Shown piece by piece: positions 55,301 through 63,875 of a stretch of DNA of 64,000 bases. The position numbers and the translations under genes are program-made. The notes beneath the pieces are model-generated. The model had not been told where the DNA came from. It worked only from the letters and a program-made list of their open reading frames with translations, and did no database searches. Every line of letters starts with the position of its first letter. The stretch's first letter is position 1. Location of the stretch: NCBI RefSeq assembly GCF_000317575.1, contig NC_019748.1, positions 2,363,199 to 2,427,198 of the forward strand, given 5' to 3'. Source of the DNA: Stanieria cyanosphaera PCC 7437 (GTDB lineage: Bacteria > Cyanobacteriota > Cyanobacteriia > Cyanobacteriales > Xenococcaceae).

Positions 55301-56425
55301 ATTAACGTTTTGATTAACTAAAACTTGAGCAGGATAATTAGGATCGAAGCTTTCATAAGCAGCAAAACCAATAGGATTTTGGTATTGGCGAATTGTTTCT
55401 CCAGAATTGTAACCCTGCATGACAGGATGGGTTGTGTTTTGGGCAGTTAAGGCAACACTTCCAGTACCAAAAGCAGTAGGTCTTACCCCCAACAAAGTTT
55501 TCATCCGATAATAAGGGTCGCCTGCATGGACTGCACCTGTCTCATCGTTAGTCATGAAGTCGCCAGCAGCGATAATCCCAATCTTATATTGATAAACAGC
55601 ATCAGTCAGGGTGTCTTGAATTGCTTGTAAGTCAGACTGTTTAACGTTACGAATGCTGGGAAAAATTAAGGTGTCATAATTAGCAAGTTTGTTAATGTCT
55701 TTCAAGTCTTCTTCGGTGAGGAGGTCGAACGGAATTCCTGCCATCATCACCTCTTCCTGAACCGACATAAATAGCTGGGAATATGCAGTAAGATTGACTT
55801 CTATGTCAGGTAAGCCAAAAAATTGGTCGGCAGTAGTTTGTGAAAAGACAATTCCAACCTTTTTACTAAAATCAGTTCTTGGCGGTAAAGCATCGCCGAC
55901 TGCAATAGTATATTTTTGAGTAGAGTAATTACCAGGTAAAAATACTTGATTGTTGACATCAATTACGACATCAATCCCTGGAGTTGTGTCATTGATTAAC
56001 GAAAGAGGAACAGCAAATTCTATGATTTGTTTAGTACTATCAAAAGCATAGTTTAACGCTCCAGTAACAAAATTTTCTCCTGCTGCGCCAGTATAAAGAT
56101 AAGGTAGATTATCACTGAAGAAGTTAATGTTATATTCTGCACCACCAGCAAAACCAAAAATCTGATAACCAGTATTACTATTTTGGTCAGTATTAAGCCA
56201 AATTGTAGTACCAGCAGCGATCGCATTACTATCGGATTTAATCGCAAATACATAAGTATCTCCTACCAATTTGCCATATACTTCATATCCTGGTTGACCA
56301 CTGCCTGGCAAAAAATCTAATCGTTCGTTATTTGTCCAATCAGCTAAATTACCATCAAGAGTAATATTTCCGTAAGTTGTTTTTAGTTCGGCTTCTAGAG
56401 AATTTAAAATATTAAAATTAGACAT
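52346..56425 (-). CDS. Modular RTX protein with polysaccharide deacetylase-like domain
   Basis: 1359 residues, no signal peptide. Residues 12-175 look like a CBM9-type beta-sandwich (LDGNLADWTNNERLD). 188-410 is a glutamine-amidotransferase-like fold without catalytic Cys (KVGIVFSQTTADQF...IIAAGDFM). 420-700 is NodB-like: the metal Asp in SRNDMDQ (about 435), EIGTHSYTHFEEY (about 512) with the His pair, and VLMPWHDYG. From about 860, nonapeptide RTX calcium repeats (GGAGNDILYGD, GGLGNDILDGG, GGRGNDTFVF) alternate with two almost identical jelly-roll domains (873-1061 and 1070-1258). The end, LDIIKDFEVGKDKIQFQGWG, is typical of type I secreted proteins. Likely a secreted enzyme acting on its own matrix polysaccharide; the substrate is unknown. 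Confidence 0.85.
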   Translation of the reverse strand: MSNFNILNSLEAELKTTYGNITLDGNLADWTNNERLDFLPGSGQPGYEVYGKLVGDTYVFAIKSDSNAIAAGTTIWLNTDQNSNTGYQIFGFAGGAEYNINFFSDNLPYLYTGAAGENFVTGALNYAFDSTKQIIEFAVPLSLINDTTPGIDVVIDVNNQVFLPGNYSTQKYTIAVGDALPPRTDFSKKVGIVFSQTTADQFFGLPDIEVNLTAYSQLFMSVQEEVMMAGIPFDLLTEEDLKDINKLANYDTLIFPSIRNVKQSDLQAIQDTLTDAVYQYKIGIIAAGDFMTNDETGAVHAGDPYYRMKTLLGVRPTAFGTGSVALTAQNTTHPVMQGYNSGETIRQYQNPIGFAAYESFDPNYPAQVLVNQNVNGQTYNAVVTTQTGGRNVHFATTSYLGDNNLAWQALRWSTFDNQPSVSLSLTRNNSLFLSRNDMDQSQEASNVNPLDGSPGIYDKLLPILNQWKTDFNFVGSYYINIGNSPETLQYTDWAISRPYYQALLAAGNEIGTHSYTHFEEYAGYNPSNNTNFATPAQLEFEFNQSKQVIEKQLGIKVTGTALPGAPEKLPTALEIAQYFDYISGGYSSVGAGFPSAFGFLKPGQESVYFAPNLWFDFTLIGFGIPVPDGNGGFVPQPLTAEQAQAEWLRQYQEVINHANKPIVLMPWHDYGPTNWENNGYNQEMFTALIREAYNSGAEFVTLADASQRIKAFEQSKLFVESSGDTITAEVIASNVGNFGLDINSDRIIKSVDNWYAYDDKTVFLPANGGKFTINLGVTQDNVTRIVNLPMRARLQTLNGNGTDLEYTFFGEGQVDLKVAKPNQVSVIGADSLSVNGSTVQMLFATINQHNARILAATTGDDLIEGAVGQDLLIGGAGNDILYGDHKNPFTTVFVTDFEEAPNISSGFVNAPLDGWNSTDGRIEYWSGNSAEGVNHIELNEDPLNFYPDARQIYRDITTEAGKFYELTFQYAPRNGFNAAVNAISVKLGGNTLLNVAEDGSKNSNLVWKTYTVNFIGDGTTKRLEFLSTGTPVNYGRGGHLDDLKLLAYNKNPNLGGNDTLIGGLGNDILDGGAGNDILYGDHKNPFTTVFVTDFEEAPNISSGFVNAPLDGWNSTDGRIEYWSGNSAEGVNHIELNEDPLNFYPDARQIYRDITTEAGKFYELTFQYAPRNGFNAAVNAIAVKLGGNTLLNVAEDSSKNSNLVWKTYTVNFIGDGTTKRLEFLSTGTPVNYGRGGRLDDLKLLAYQQDPTVGGNDTLIGGRGSDTLIGGRGNDTFVFVKNNSLLPGELDIIKDFEVGKDKIQFQGWGIVNASSWFSGMLAQGLITNTVDGTLLTSNDGGQIMFEDLNISKLSSSDFSFT
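52650..53216 (-). repeat. 591-bp tandem duplication, copy A
   Basis: Encodes the second jelly-roll plus RTX linker of the 1359-residue protein. It matches 53241-53807 at an offset of exactly 591 bases (197 codons), checked at several points (52651/53242, 52695/53286, 53151/53742). Confidence 0.95.
53241..53807 (-). repeat. 591-bp tandem duplication, copy B
   Basis: Encodes the first jelly-roll. In the 197-residue unit I see only a few differences from copy A (for example ISVKL/IAVKL, EDGS/EDSS, GGHL/GGRL), so duplication or conversion is recent. Confidence 0.95.
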
Positions 56426-56659
56426 AAATTATTGTTTTAATAAAATTTGAATAAGAATTTAAAACTACGAGTTTTTACTTAATATCTTTCAAATTATCTC
56501 TTCTGAAAGAATTAAATAGGTAAAGACTCAATAAAGTTTCTATAAAAACAATAAAAAGATTTTATTGAAAAATTTATCTAAAATTTATCAAACCAATTTA
56601 CTAAAGCAAACTCAATCGTAGTTTCATATATTAGAGAAAAATATTGCTTAATTATTTTT

Positions 56660-58501
56660 ATGTCATTAATCAAGCAAGTTGTAATTATTGATTTGATAAT
56701 TGCTTTTTGGAACGCAGTTATTTTTATCAGTTTATTTTTATGGTTACCGCTTAAAACTTCATCTTGTCATTCTAAACCAAATGCTCATAATCAGATTGTT
56801 GGTTTTTGGCTACGTACAATGTTTATAACAATTACAGGTGTTTTGAGCTTGAGTTATTTACATCTGCTAAATTGGTTAACTCTGGCTTTAGTATATATTA
56901 GTTATCTAATTTTTAATTATTTAGAAAGTTATACTTGGCGAATTAAAGATTGTCAACAGATTCTTCAAGAGCAAATATTTAATCTTATAGATGTTTTAGA
57001 CCAAGGATTATCACCTCAAGCTTTAATTAAAAATACTTACAAAAATTTCCAAACAATTAAACAGCGATTAATTGACTATGTAGAAAACTTGGTAATTCGC
57101 CAGGGAATGTTTTTTGTTGCGGTACTAACAATAGTTTTAGGTTTTGCTTTACTATTGAGATGGGAATATCCTTTACTAGAATTACGCTTCAGCAATAGCG
57201 ATCGCTATGAAATTCTACTTCTAACTAGACAAATTTTAGCAGGAACTGCTCCAGAAACTCCTTATTTACCTGTATTTCCTGCTTTTGCCACAGTTTTATC
57301 TTTACTAGGTTCAATCGATGGGATGCAAGTCATTCGTTTCCTTAGTCCTATGGTAGGAATGATGATGGTTTTGGGCGTTGGCTATCTAGTGCGCGTTTTA
57401 ACCAAGAATAGTTTTTCAGCTTTAGTTGCAATGTTGTGTTTGGGAGTTTATTGCTTCACTTGGGAACAAACAATTAATTCCGAATTACCAGTATGGTTGA
57501 CGACAATTATTCATAGTTTAAAAAGTTCTTTAATTCGACAGTGGAATGGTAATGAATTAGAACTTGGTACAATTTTTTTATTATTTGGTTTGGGATATTA
57601 TTTCGATAAACCACAGAAAAATATTACTTTCAAAATCAATTTTATTTGTAGCATTATTTTAATAGTAATCTCTGCACCACCATTGCTGATTTTAGTTTTA
57701 ATAGCGGTGATTAGCTCGATTGGGGGCAAAAAAACAATTTTAAGTGCGATCGCTTTAACTTGGATTGTTTTAGCTGGATTTGCTGCTATGACTGAGATAC
57801 AGTTGCTATGGACTCAAAGTTTTTTGCTAACCTTGCCTGTAGCTCTTAGTTTATTAGCAGGATTTTTATTTACTATCGTCGCTAACATCGTAAAAATACT
57901 ATCACAAAGATGGGCTGAAACTTTTTGTTTAGCGATAATTCTATCTTTATCAATTAATTTTTTACTGCCTCTTCCTCCCAATTTAACCTATGTAGAATAC
58001 GACATAGCAGCAAGGAAAACCTTAGAGATTAAAACCCGATTTCCTTCTCAAACTTGGACTTTAGTAGCCCCAGTCGAACAACTAGCTGAAATCTATAGTT
58101 ATGGTTGGTATCAAGACTTAGCTTTATTTGTTGAACAATATGCTTCTCAAGTCGCAGGTACTCCGCCGTTTAACGGCAGTGCCTGCGCTGACTGCATCTC
58201 CGCAGTCAACCAACCAGAATTTCGCTTCCCTGTTTCAGGAAAAGATTTATTTATCCTAGTTGAAAAAATTCCCTTTGTTACCTTTACCAATGAACCCTCT
58301 GTTGTGCCTGATTCTATTTTAAGCGAGAGGTTCGCTCACTTACTTCGCGATCGCACTTACCGTTATTATCGTTCCTCCGCAGGAAGATCTAGTTTAGAAT
58401 ATGAAGCATGGCAAATGTGTGAAACTTATTTTCATAACCATCCCGATAGCCAAATCTACTATGAAGATCGAGAATTGAAAATATATTGGTTTAAGGTTTA
58501 A
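56660..58501 (+). CDS. Multi-pass membrane protein, possibly GT-C type
   Basis: 613 residues with about 11 or 12 membrane segments over the first 440 residues, then a soluble carboxyl domain of about 170. A segment after the fourth helix (ELRFSNSDRYEILLLTRQILAG) has the position of the first external loop of GT-C glycosyltransferases, but no clear DD/DE motif is readable. I do not recognise a named family. In the soluble part, residues from about 500 (VAGTPPFNGSACADCISAV) are encoded by two adjacent hairpins (58153-58207) and look like an in-frame small-repeat insertion; another hairpin-like word is at 58322-58336. The frame stays intact. Confidence 0.75.
   Translation: MSLIKQVVIIDLIIAFWNAVIFISLFLWLPLKTSSCHSKPNAHNQIVGFWLRTMFITITGVLSLSYLHLLNWLTLALVYISYLIFNYLESYTWRIKDCQQILQEQIFNLIDVLDQGLSPQALIKNTYKNFQTIKQRLIDYVENLVIRQGMFFVAVLTIVLGFALLLRWEYPLLELRFSNSDRYEILLLTRQILAGTAPETPYLPVFPAFATVLSLLGSIDGMQVIRFLSPMVGMMMVLGVGYLVRVLTKNSFSALVAMLCLGVYCFTWEQTINSELPVWLTTIIHSLKSSLIRQWNGNELELGTIFLLFGLGYYFDKPQKNITFKINFICSIILIVISAPPLLILVLIAVISSIGGKKTILSAIALTWIVLAGFAAMTEIQLLWTQSFLLTLPVALSLLAGFLFTIVANIVKILSQRWAETFCLAIILSLSINFLLPLPPNLTYVEYDIAARKTLEIKTRFPSQTWTLVAPVEQLAEIYSYGWYQDLALFVEQYASQVAGTPPFNGSACADCISAVNQPEFRFPVSGKDLFILVEKIPFVTFTNEPSVVPDSILSERFAHLLRDRTYRYYRSSAGRSSLEYEAWQMCETYFHNHPDSQIYYEDRELKIYWFKV
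58153..58207. repeat. Two adjacent palindromes inserted in a coding region
   Basis: CGCAGGTACT/AGTGCCTGCG with inner GCCGTT/AACGGC (58153-58187), then GACTGC/GCAGTC (58190-58207). The GGTACTCCGCC word also occurs at 18517-18527, outside genes. Confidence 0.7.
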
Positions 58502-58742
58502 GTTTCATTCTACTAAGCTATGTGCATTTTCCCATCTACGTATTTTTGAATTGTGAAAAAAAATAGACAAATTAAATGCACCAACAGTTTAGATACTATT
58601 TCTCTTACTGAAGAAATTTTATCGGGTAGTGTCTTATATTCTTCGCATTCATGCGAGGGATATAAGGCACAAAGCGTTCAGCGAGCGACAGTTTTAACTG
58701 TCTCGAAATATAGTATAATACCTAAAACTCAAGCATAAATCA

Positions 58743-60062
58743 ATGTACGGTTGCCAGCAAGTTCTAGTAACTCAAGACAAAAATTTAATTAATGTATTAA
58801 CCTTCCTGTGCGAAGAGTCTCATAAACTCATTAACATGGGAATATTTTACGCTAGGCAGCTATACTTCAAAGCTAAAAAGATCATTGGTAAATTTGACTT
58901 AATAGAACAATATAAAACTAATTATCACTACAAAATTTTACACTCGCAAGCTGCACAACAAATATTACTTTCAGTAGCAGAATCTTTTAAGTCATATAAA
59001 GGTTTAGTTAAAGCATTTAAAGAAGGTGAAATAACAGATAAGCCAAGAATCCCTAACTACAGGAAGAAAGGAGGGTTGGCTACAATTAGCTATCCCAAGC
59101 AAGCTTTAAAACTAAAAGATAATAAACTAAGAGTCCCATTGGGCAAAACTTGCAAGCGTTGGTTTGGTATAGATAGTTTTAAGATCTCAATGCCTAGTAA
59201 TCTTAATTTTTCCGACATCAAAGAATTAAGAATACTTCCTCGAAACAAGTGTTTTTATTTTGAGTTTGTCTACGAAAAACAAACACAAAAAGCCAAATTA
59301 AATCGAAATAATGTACTTGGTATCGATCCAGGTTTAAATAACTGGTTAACTTGTGTTTCTAACGTAGAAACGAGCTTCATTGTTGATGGCAAACATCTTA
59401 AATCAATGAATCGCTGGTATAACAAACAAGTTGCCAAAATTAAACAAAATAAACCACAAGGATTTTGGAATAAAAAGTTAGCTGCAATAACCGAAAAACG
59501 CAATCGACAAATGCGTGATGCTATCAACAAAGCAGCAAGGATAGTGATTGATCATTGTCTAGAAAATAGAATCGGAATCATTGTTTTTGGTTGGAATAAA
59601 GGGAATAAAAAAGAAATCGAGCTAGGCAAGAAGAACAATTCTGAATTTGTTCCAATTCCAACAGCTAGGTTAAAAGACAGAATTGAGCAACTCTGTCTAG
59701 ATTATGGAATTGAGTTTGTTGAGACTGAAGAAAGCTATACTAGTAAAGCTTCGTTTTTAGATGGTGATAATCTACCAAAATACGGTGAAAAACCCAAGGT
59801 CGCGTCTTCCGAGGAAACCTCGGAAGCGTGTGACGACCGCAAGGATTGGAAACCATCAGGGAAAAGAACGAAGAGAGGCTTGTATCGAGTAGGATACGGG
59901 CAATGGTATATCAATGCGGACTGCAACGGAGCAGCTAATATCATCCGTAAAGTAAGCAGAACGTTAGGCTTAGAGCTTAACCGACTGTCTAGGGGCGTTT
60001 TGACTCGTCCCCAAAGATTAACTCTTTGGTCAGTTAATAAGGAAGCTTTGCTTCCTTATTAG
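58743..60062 (+). CDS. tnpB: TnpB-family RNA-guided endonuclease
   Basis: 439 residues. An amino-terminal helical part is followed by the RuvC-like core: GIDPGLNNWLTCVSN (first Asp, about 195) and INADCNGAANIIRK (third motif Asp). In the second motif the usual hydrophobic-Glu-Asp-Leu is replaced by IIVFGWNKGNKKEI, with no Glu at the normal place. Cys residues of the usual four-Cys zinc ribbon are largely absent: EESYTSKASFLDGD replaces the EESYTSKCSFLD seen in relatives. A palindrome-encoded stretch (VASSEETSEACDDRKD, about 351-366) is inserted just before WKPSGKR. Either the Glu function has moved, as in TnpB groups with a rearranged active site, or the nuclease is impaired. Confidence 0.9.
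   Translation: MYGCQQVLVTQDKNLINVLTFLCEESHKLINMGIFYARQLYFKAKKIIGKFDLIEQYKTNYHYKILHSQAAQQILLSVAESFKSYKGLVKAFKEGEITDKPRIPNYRKKGGLATISYPKQALKLKDNKLRVPLGKTCKRWFGIDSFKISMPSNLNFSDIKELRILPRNKCFYFEFVYEKQTQKAKLNRNNVLGIDPGLNNWLTCVSNVETSFIVDGKHLKSMNRWYNKQVAKIKQNKPQGFWNKKLAAITEKRNRQMRDAINKAARIVIDHCLENRIGIIVFGWNKGNKKEIELGKKNNSEFVPIPTARLKDRIEQLCLDYGIEFVETEESYTSKASFLDGDNLPKYGEKPKVASSEETSEACDDRKDWKPSGKRTKRGLYRVGYGQWYINADCNGAANIIRKVSRTLGLELNRLSRGVLTRPQRLTLWSVNKEALLPY
59806..59826. repeat. Palindrome inside tnpB
   Basis: CTTCCGAGG (59806-59814) and CCTCGGAAG (59818-59826) are perfect arms around AAA. The encoded residues interrupt the region between the RuvC motifs where a zinc ribbon is expected. Confidence 0.75.
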
Positions 60063-60095
60063 AATCCCTTCGGCTTTAGCCAGGGGAGAAGTCAA
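59930..60095 (+). ncRNA. Predicted omega (reRNA) scaffold of tnpB element
   Basis: In TnpB systems the guide RNA scaffold covers the 3' end of tnpB and the right end of the element, with the guide copied from the flank. Here the region contains an 11-base perfect hairpin (60036-60060) across the last codons and a second stem at 60066-60085. Extent is inferred; the 5' limit is arbitrary. Confidence 0.5.
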
Positions 60096-60130
60096 AATGA
60101 AAGACTGTATTTAAATAAACAACTAAAGCC

Positions 60131-61222
60131 ATGACAAGTATTACTGTCAACTTACCTGAAACTGCTTACGAAATTGTGATCTCTCCTGGTTGTCTTTCTC
60201 AATTAGGAAGCCAGATGAAAAAATTAAATGTAGGAAAAAAGGTTTTAGTTGTTTCCAACCCAGAGATTTTTGCTGTTTATGGAGATACTTGTCTGCAATC
60301 TTTAAAAGCTGCTGGTTTTGAAGTTTATCATCACTTAATTCCTGCGGGAGAAACTTATAAAACTCTTCAATCTCTTGAACAAGTTTATGATACTGCCTTA
60401 AAACATCATCTCGAACGTTCTTCCACTTTAGTAGCTTTAGGTGGGGGAGTCATTGGTGATATGACTGGTTTTGCTGCTGCTACCTGGTTGCGTGGAGTCA
60501 ACTTTGTTCAAGTACCAACGACGTTACTGGCAATGGTAGATGCTTCGGTGGGAGGAAAAACAGGAGTCAACCATCCCCAAGGAAAAAACCTCATTGGTGC
60601 TTTTTATCAGCCTAAATTAGTTTTAATCGATCCTAATGTTTTAAAAACTTTGCCAGAAAGAGAATTTCGCGCAGGTATGGCAGAAGTAATTAAATATGGC
60701 GTTATTTGGGACGCAGATTTATTTGGTAAATTAGAACAAGCTGAACAAATCGATAGTTTTGCTCATATTGCACCAGAATTATTAGAAACAATTTTAATCC
60801 GTTCAACTCAAGCAAAAGCTGATGTAGTTAGTCAGGACGAAAAAGAAGCGGGACTAAGAGCAATTTTAAACTATGGTCATACTATTGGTCATGCTGTCGA
60901 AAGTTTAACTCATTACGAACAATTTGTTCATGGGGAAGCAGTAGCAATTGGTATGGTTGCAGCAGGAAAAATTGCGACTCAAATGGGATTATGGACAGAA
61001 GAAGAAGCGGATCGTCAGGATCGATTAATTAAAAAAACAGGATTGCCAACTACTATTCCTGCTAAATTAGATGTAGATGCTATTTTAGAAACTCTTCAAA
61101 GCGATAAAAAAGTCAAATCGGGCAAAGTTAGATTTATACTGCCTACTCAAATAGGGAAGGTAGAGATTAGCGATCGCGTTACGACTGAAATTATTAATGA
61201 AGTAATTTTAGCTCTTAGGTAA
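60131..61222 (+). CDS. aroB: 3-dehydroquinate synthase
   Basis: Second step of the shikimate pathway: DAHP to 3-dehydroquinate, NAD- and metal-dependent. 363 residues with [78 protein letters not shown], and the metal ligands in [12 protein letters not shown] and [11 protein letters not shown]. All are normal. The ATG lies only 68 bases after tnpB, so the native promoter may have been displaced by the insertion. aroC lies about 2.7 kb downstream on the other strand. Confidence 0.97.
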   Translation: MTSITVNLPETAYEIVISPGCLSQLGSQMKKLNVGKKVLVVSNPEIFAVYGDTCLQSLKAAGFEVYHHLIPAGETYKTLQSLEQVYDTALKHHLERSSTLVALGGGVIGDMTGFAAATWLRGVNFVQVPTTLLAMVDASVGGKTGVNHPQGKNLIGAFYQPKLVLIDPNVLKTLPEREFRAGMAEVIKYGVIWDADLFGKLEQAEQIDSFAHIAPELLETILIRSTQAKADVVSQDEKEAGLRAILNYGHTIGHAVESLTHYEQFVHGEAVAIGMVAAGKIATQMGLWTEEEADRQDRLIKKTGLPTTIPAKLDVDAILETLQSDKKVKSGKVRFILPTQIGKVEISDRVTTEIINEVILALR

Positions 61223-61289
61223 CCCAGATTATTTCCAGAGTGTCCCTGCTTTTTTCGCCAAAACTTCCATATTAAAAGAAGAGATATTT

Positions 61290-61886
61290 TTAATTGAATA
61301 ATCTGTCTAGGTTTATCGTTTCTAAAGATTTTATTTTGAGTTTTTCTTGACTAGAATCTATGAGCCAATGACTGGATAGATTTAAGGTTTTACTAAATTC
61401 AAACCAGTCACTATATATATTGTGAGCAGTGTTGACTGTGCGATATCCTCTATATTTTGTCCATTGATCTTCAAGATATTCAACTGTTGATTTGTATTTA
61501 GTTGGCTTAATAAATATTCTTATAAATGTTTTAATAATTCTTAATTTAATTCTTTTTAGAAGAACTTTAGAAGGTACATACAAAGTAATAACAATTACTT
61601 CATCAAATTGTTGGTCAATTTCTGCAAGATATTTATAAGAGTTTTTCTTTAAATATATATTATACAAGTCATAATGTATGATGACAGTGACAGACTTTTT
61701 TAACTTTTCTAACTCTATTTTTTTGAGGTCTTTATACTCAAATGTAGGCAAAACAAATAAGTTTTGTACTTTTAACTGTTTGTATATATATGAATCTAAT
61801 GTTTTGTTTTTAATAGCTTTTATTAAGGTAGTTTTTCCTGCACAAGAAGGGCCTGCTAGGATCAATAGCTGTGTAGAATTTGCCAT
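61290..61886 (-). CDS. P-loop kinase-like protein, AT-rich
   Basis: 198 residues from ATG 61886 (a TTG four codons upstream is weaker). The Walker A loop ILAGPSCAGKTTLIKAI is at residues 8-24. Then VTVIIHYDLYNIYLKK, VIVITLYVPSKVLLKRIKLRI (like the lid region of nucleoside or gluconate kinases) and a carboxyl half with YLEDQWTKYRGYRTVN. The type suggests a small-molecule kinase or a polysaccharide-locus P-loop protein; the substrate is unknown. Codon use is more AT-rich and richer in ATA and TAT than the neighbours, suggesting transfer. Confidence 0.75.
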   Translation of the reverse strand: MANSTQLLILAGPSCAGKTTLIKAIKNKTLDSYIYKQLKVQNLFVLPTFEYKDLKKIELEKLKKSVTVIIHYDLYNIYLKKNSYKYLAEIDQQFDEVIVITLYVPSKVLLKRIKLRIIKTFIRIFIKPTKYKSTVEYLEDQWTKYRGYRTVNTAHNIYSDWFEFSKTLNLSSHWLIDSSQEKLKIKSLETINLDRLFN

Positions 61887-62063
61887 AAAATTATTCAACT
61901 AAATTAACTAGTTTGGTTAATTTGAGGCAAAGCCAGAAATTAAAGTTAGTTTAACATCTATTGATAATTTAGGTTAAGGCTCTTTGGTCAATAACTTTTT
62001 GCTGCAAAATCGCTATATTAATTTAGACTGTCTCGCTCTAAATTGATCTCTTTAATTTGCAAG

Positions 62064-63860
62064 ATGACTCCTAAGCATAATAAGGTTGTCAAACATCCTT
62101 TTCTTCGTTTGCTGAGATACGGACGTAAATATCGTGTTTCGATTTGGCAAGCAACTATCTGTTCGATTCTTAACAAACTTTTTGATCTCGCACCTCCAGC
62201 GTTAATTGGTGCAGCAGTCGATGTAGTAGTAAAACCACAGAATTCAATTATTGCTCGTTTCGGAATTACAGATGTCTTTCAACAGTTATTGATTATTTGT
62301 GCTTTATCTGCTGTTATCTGGGCTTTAGAATCGATTTTTGAATATGCTTATGAACGGTTATGGCGCAATCTGGCACAAAATATTCAACACGATCTACGTT
62401 TAGATGCTTATAGTCACATTCAGGATTTGGAATTAGCTTATTTTGAAGAACGTAGTACAGGGACACTACTATCAATTCTCAATGATGATATCAATCAACT
62501 AGAAAGATTTTTAGATATTGGTGCGAATGAAATTCTTCAGGTAATTACCACAGTAATTATTATCGGTGGGGCATTTTTAGTTTTAATTCCCAATGTTGCC
62601 TGGATGTCTATTCTACCGATTCCAATTATTCTTTGGGGTTCAATTGCTTTTCAAAAACGCCTCGCACCTCGTTATGCTGCTGTGAGGGAAAAAGTGAGTT
62701 TACTTAATTCTCGTTTGGCAAATAATCTTAGCGGAATTACTACTATTAAAAGTTTTACCACTGAAGCTTATGAATTAGAAAGGTTAAGACAGGAAAGTGA
62801 AGCTTATCGTCAAAGTAATCAAACAGCGATCGCTCTGTCGGCTGCTTTTATTCCCGTCATTCGGATTGTAATTTTGGCTGGTTTTACGGCAATTTTATTG
62901 TTTGGTGGGATGGAAGTAGTCTCTGGTGACTTAGCAGTTGGTACTTATAGTGTTTTGGTTTTTCTGACTCAAAGATTACTATGGCCCTTAACTAGATTAG
63001 GACAAACTTTAGATCTTTATCAAAGAGCAATGGCTTCTACTAATCGCGTGATGGATTTGCTAGATACTCCGATTGCCATTCATTCTGGTAAGTTATCTTT
63101 ACCTACAGAAAAGATTCGAGGTGAAATTAATTTAGATCGAATTACTTTTGCTTATAATCAGTTCGATCCTATTTTTAAAAATCTCTCGCTACATATCCCA
63201 GCAGGAAAAACGATCGCGATTGTTGGTTCGACTGGTTCGGGAAAAAGTACGATTGTTAAGTTGTTGTTGAGATTATATGAAATTCAAGCAGGAAAAATAA
63301 CTCTCGACGGGATAGATATTAAAGATATTTTCTTAAACGATCTAAGACGTGCAATTGGTTTAGTTAGTCAGGATGTTTTTCTCTTTCACGGTTCGGTTAA
63401 AGAAAATATTGCCTATGGTAGTCCTGAATATAGTTTAGAAGAAATCATTACTGCTGCCAAAATCGCTGAAGCAGATGACTTTATTCGTCGCTTACCTCAA
63501 GGTTACGATACCATCGTCGGCGAAAGAGGACAAAAACTATCTGGTGGACAGAGACAAAGAATTGCGATCGCTAGAGCCGTGCTTAAAAATCCCCCTATTT
63601 TAATCCTCGATGAAGCCACTTCTGCTGTAGACAATGAAACCGAAGCTGCGATCGCTCGTTCTTTAGAAAGAATTACTCAAAATCGCACTACTATTGCGAT
63701 CGCTCATAGATTATCAACGATTCGGAATGCAGACTGTATTTATGTGTTGGAATTTGGGCAAATTGTTGAACAGGGAACTCACGAAGAATTACTCGCTAAA
63801 CAAGGTATTTACGCTAATTTATGGCGAGTGCAAACAGGGGTTAGAAACAGAAAATACTAA
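62064..63860 (+). CDS. ABC exporter half-transporter (fused TMD-NBD)
   Basis: 598 residues from ATG 62064 (a TTG seven codons upstream is not needed). Six membrane helices (about 35-310) with the [26 protein letters not shown] coupling region precede an ATPase domain: Walker [17 protein letters not shown]-loop SQDVFLF, signature [14 protein letters not shown], Walker [13 protein letters not shown], and H-loop AHRLSTI. It should work as a homodimer exporting lipids, peptides or drugs; the substrate cannot be read. The 120-residue ATPase tail is normal. It is transcribed away from the P-loop gene, with 177 bp between. Confidence 0.93.
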   Translation: MTPKHNKVVKHPFLRLLRYGRKYRVSIWQATICSILNKLFDLAPPALIGAAVDVVVKPQNSIIARFGITDVFQQLLIICALSAVIWALESIFEYAYERLWRNLAQNIQHDLRLDAYSHIQDLELAYFEERSTGTLLSILNDDINQLERFLDIGANEILQVITTVIIIGGAFLVLIPNVAWMSILPIPIILWGSIAFQKRLAPRYAAVREKVSLLNSRLANNLSGITTIKSFTTEAYELERLRQESEAYRQSNQTAIALSAAFIPVIRIVILAGFTAILLFGGMEVVSGDLAVGTYSVLVFLTQRLLWPLTRLGQTLDLYQRAMASTNRVMDLLDTPIAIHSGKLSLPTEKIRGEINLDRITFAYNQFDPIFKNLSLHIPAGKTIAIVGSTGSGKSTIVKLLLRLYEIQAGKITLDGIDIKDIFLNDLRRAIGLVSQDVFLFHGSVKENIAYGSPEYSLEEIITAAKIAEADDFIRRLPQGYDTIVGERGQKLSGGQRQRIAIARAVLKNPPILILDEATSAVDNETEAAIARSLERITQNRTTIAIAHRLSTIRNADCIYVLEFGQIVEQGTHEELLAKQGIYANLWRVQTGVRNRKY

Positions 63861-63875
63861 CTAAATTAATGCTAA

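Larger units (their letters stand above)
58629..60095 (+). mobile_element. TnpB-only IS200/IS605-type element (ends approximate)
   Basis: The element consists of a left region with hairpins (GTGTCTTATAT/ATATAAGGCAC with inner TCGCAT/ATGCGA, 58629-58670; GACAGTT/AACTGTC, 58687-58702), one tnpB gene, and a right end with two hairpins: AATAAGGAAGC/GCTTCCTTATT (60036-60060) and CCCT-GGCT/AGCC-AGGG (60066-60085). It closes GAAGTCAA at about 60095. No tnpA is present, so it is non-autonomous for transposition. Subterminal hairpins and lack of inverted terminal repeats fit the IS200/IS605 group. The left boundary is a guess. The right end lies 35 bases before aroB. Confidence 0.75.

Noticed and set aside
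58553-58738. 61-codon frame before tnpB
   Set aside because: It runs through the hairpins of the element's left end and shows no protein features; treated as non-coding.
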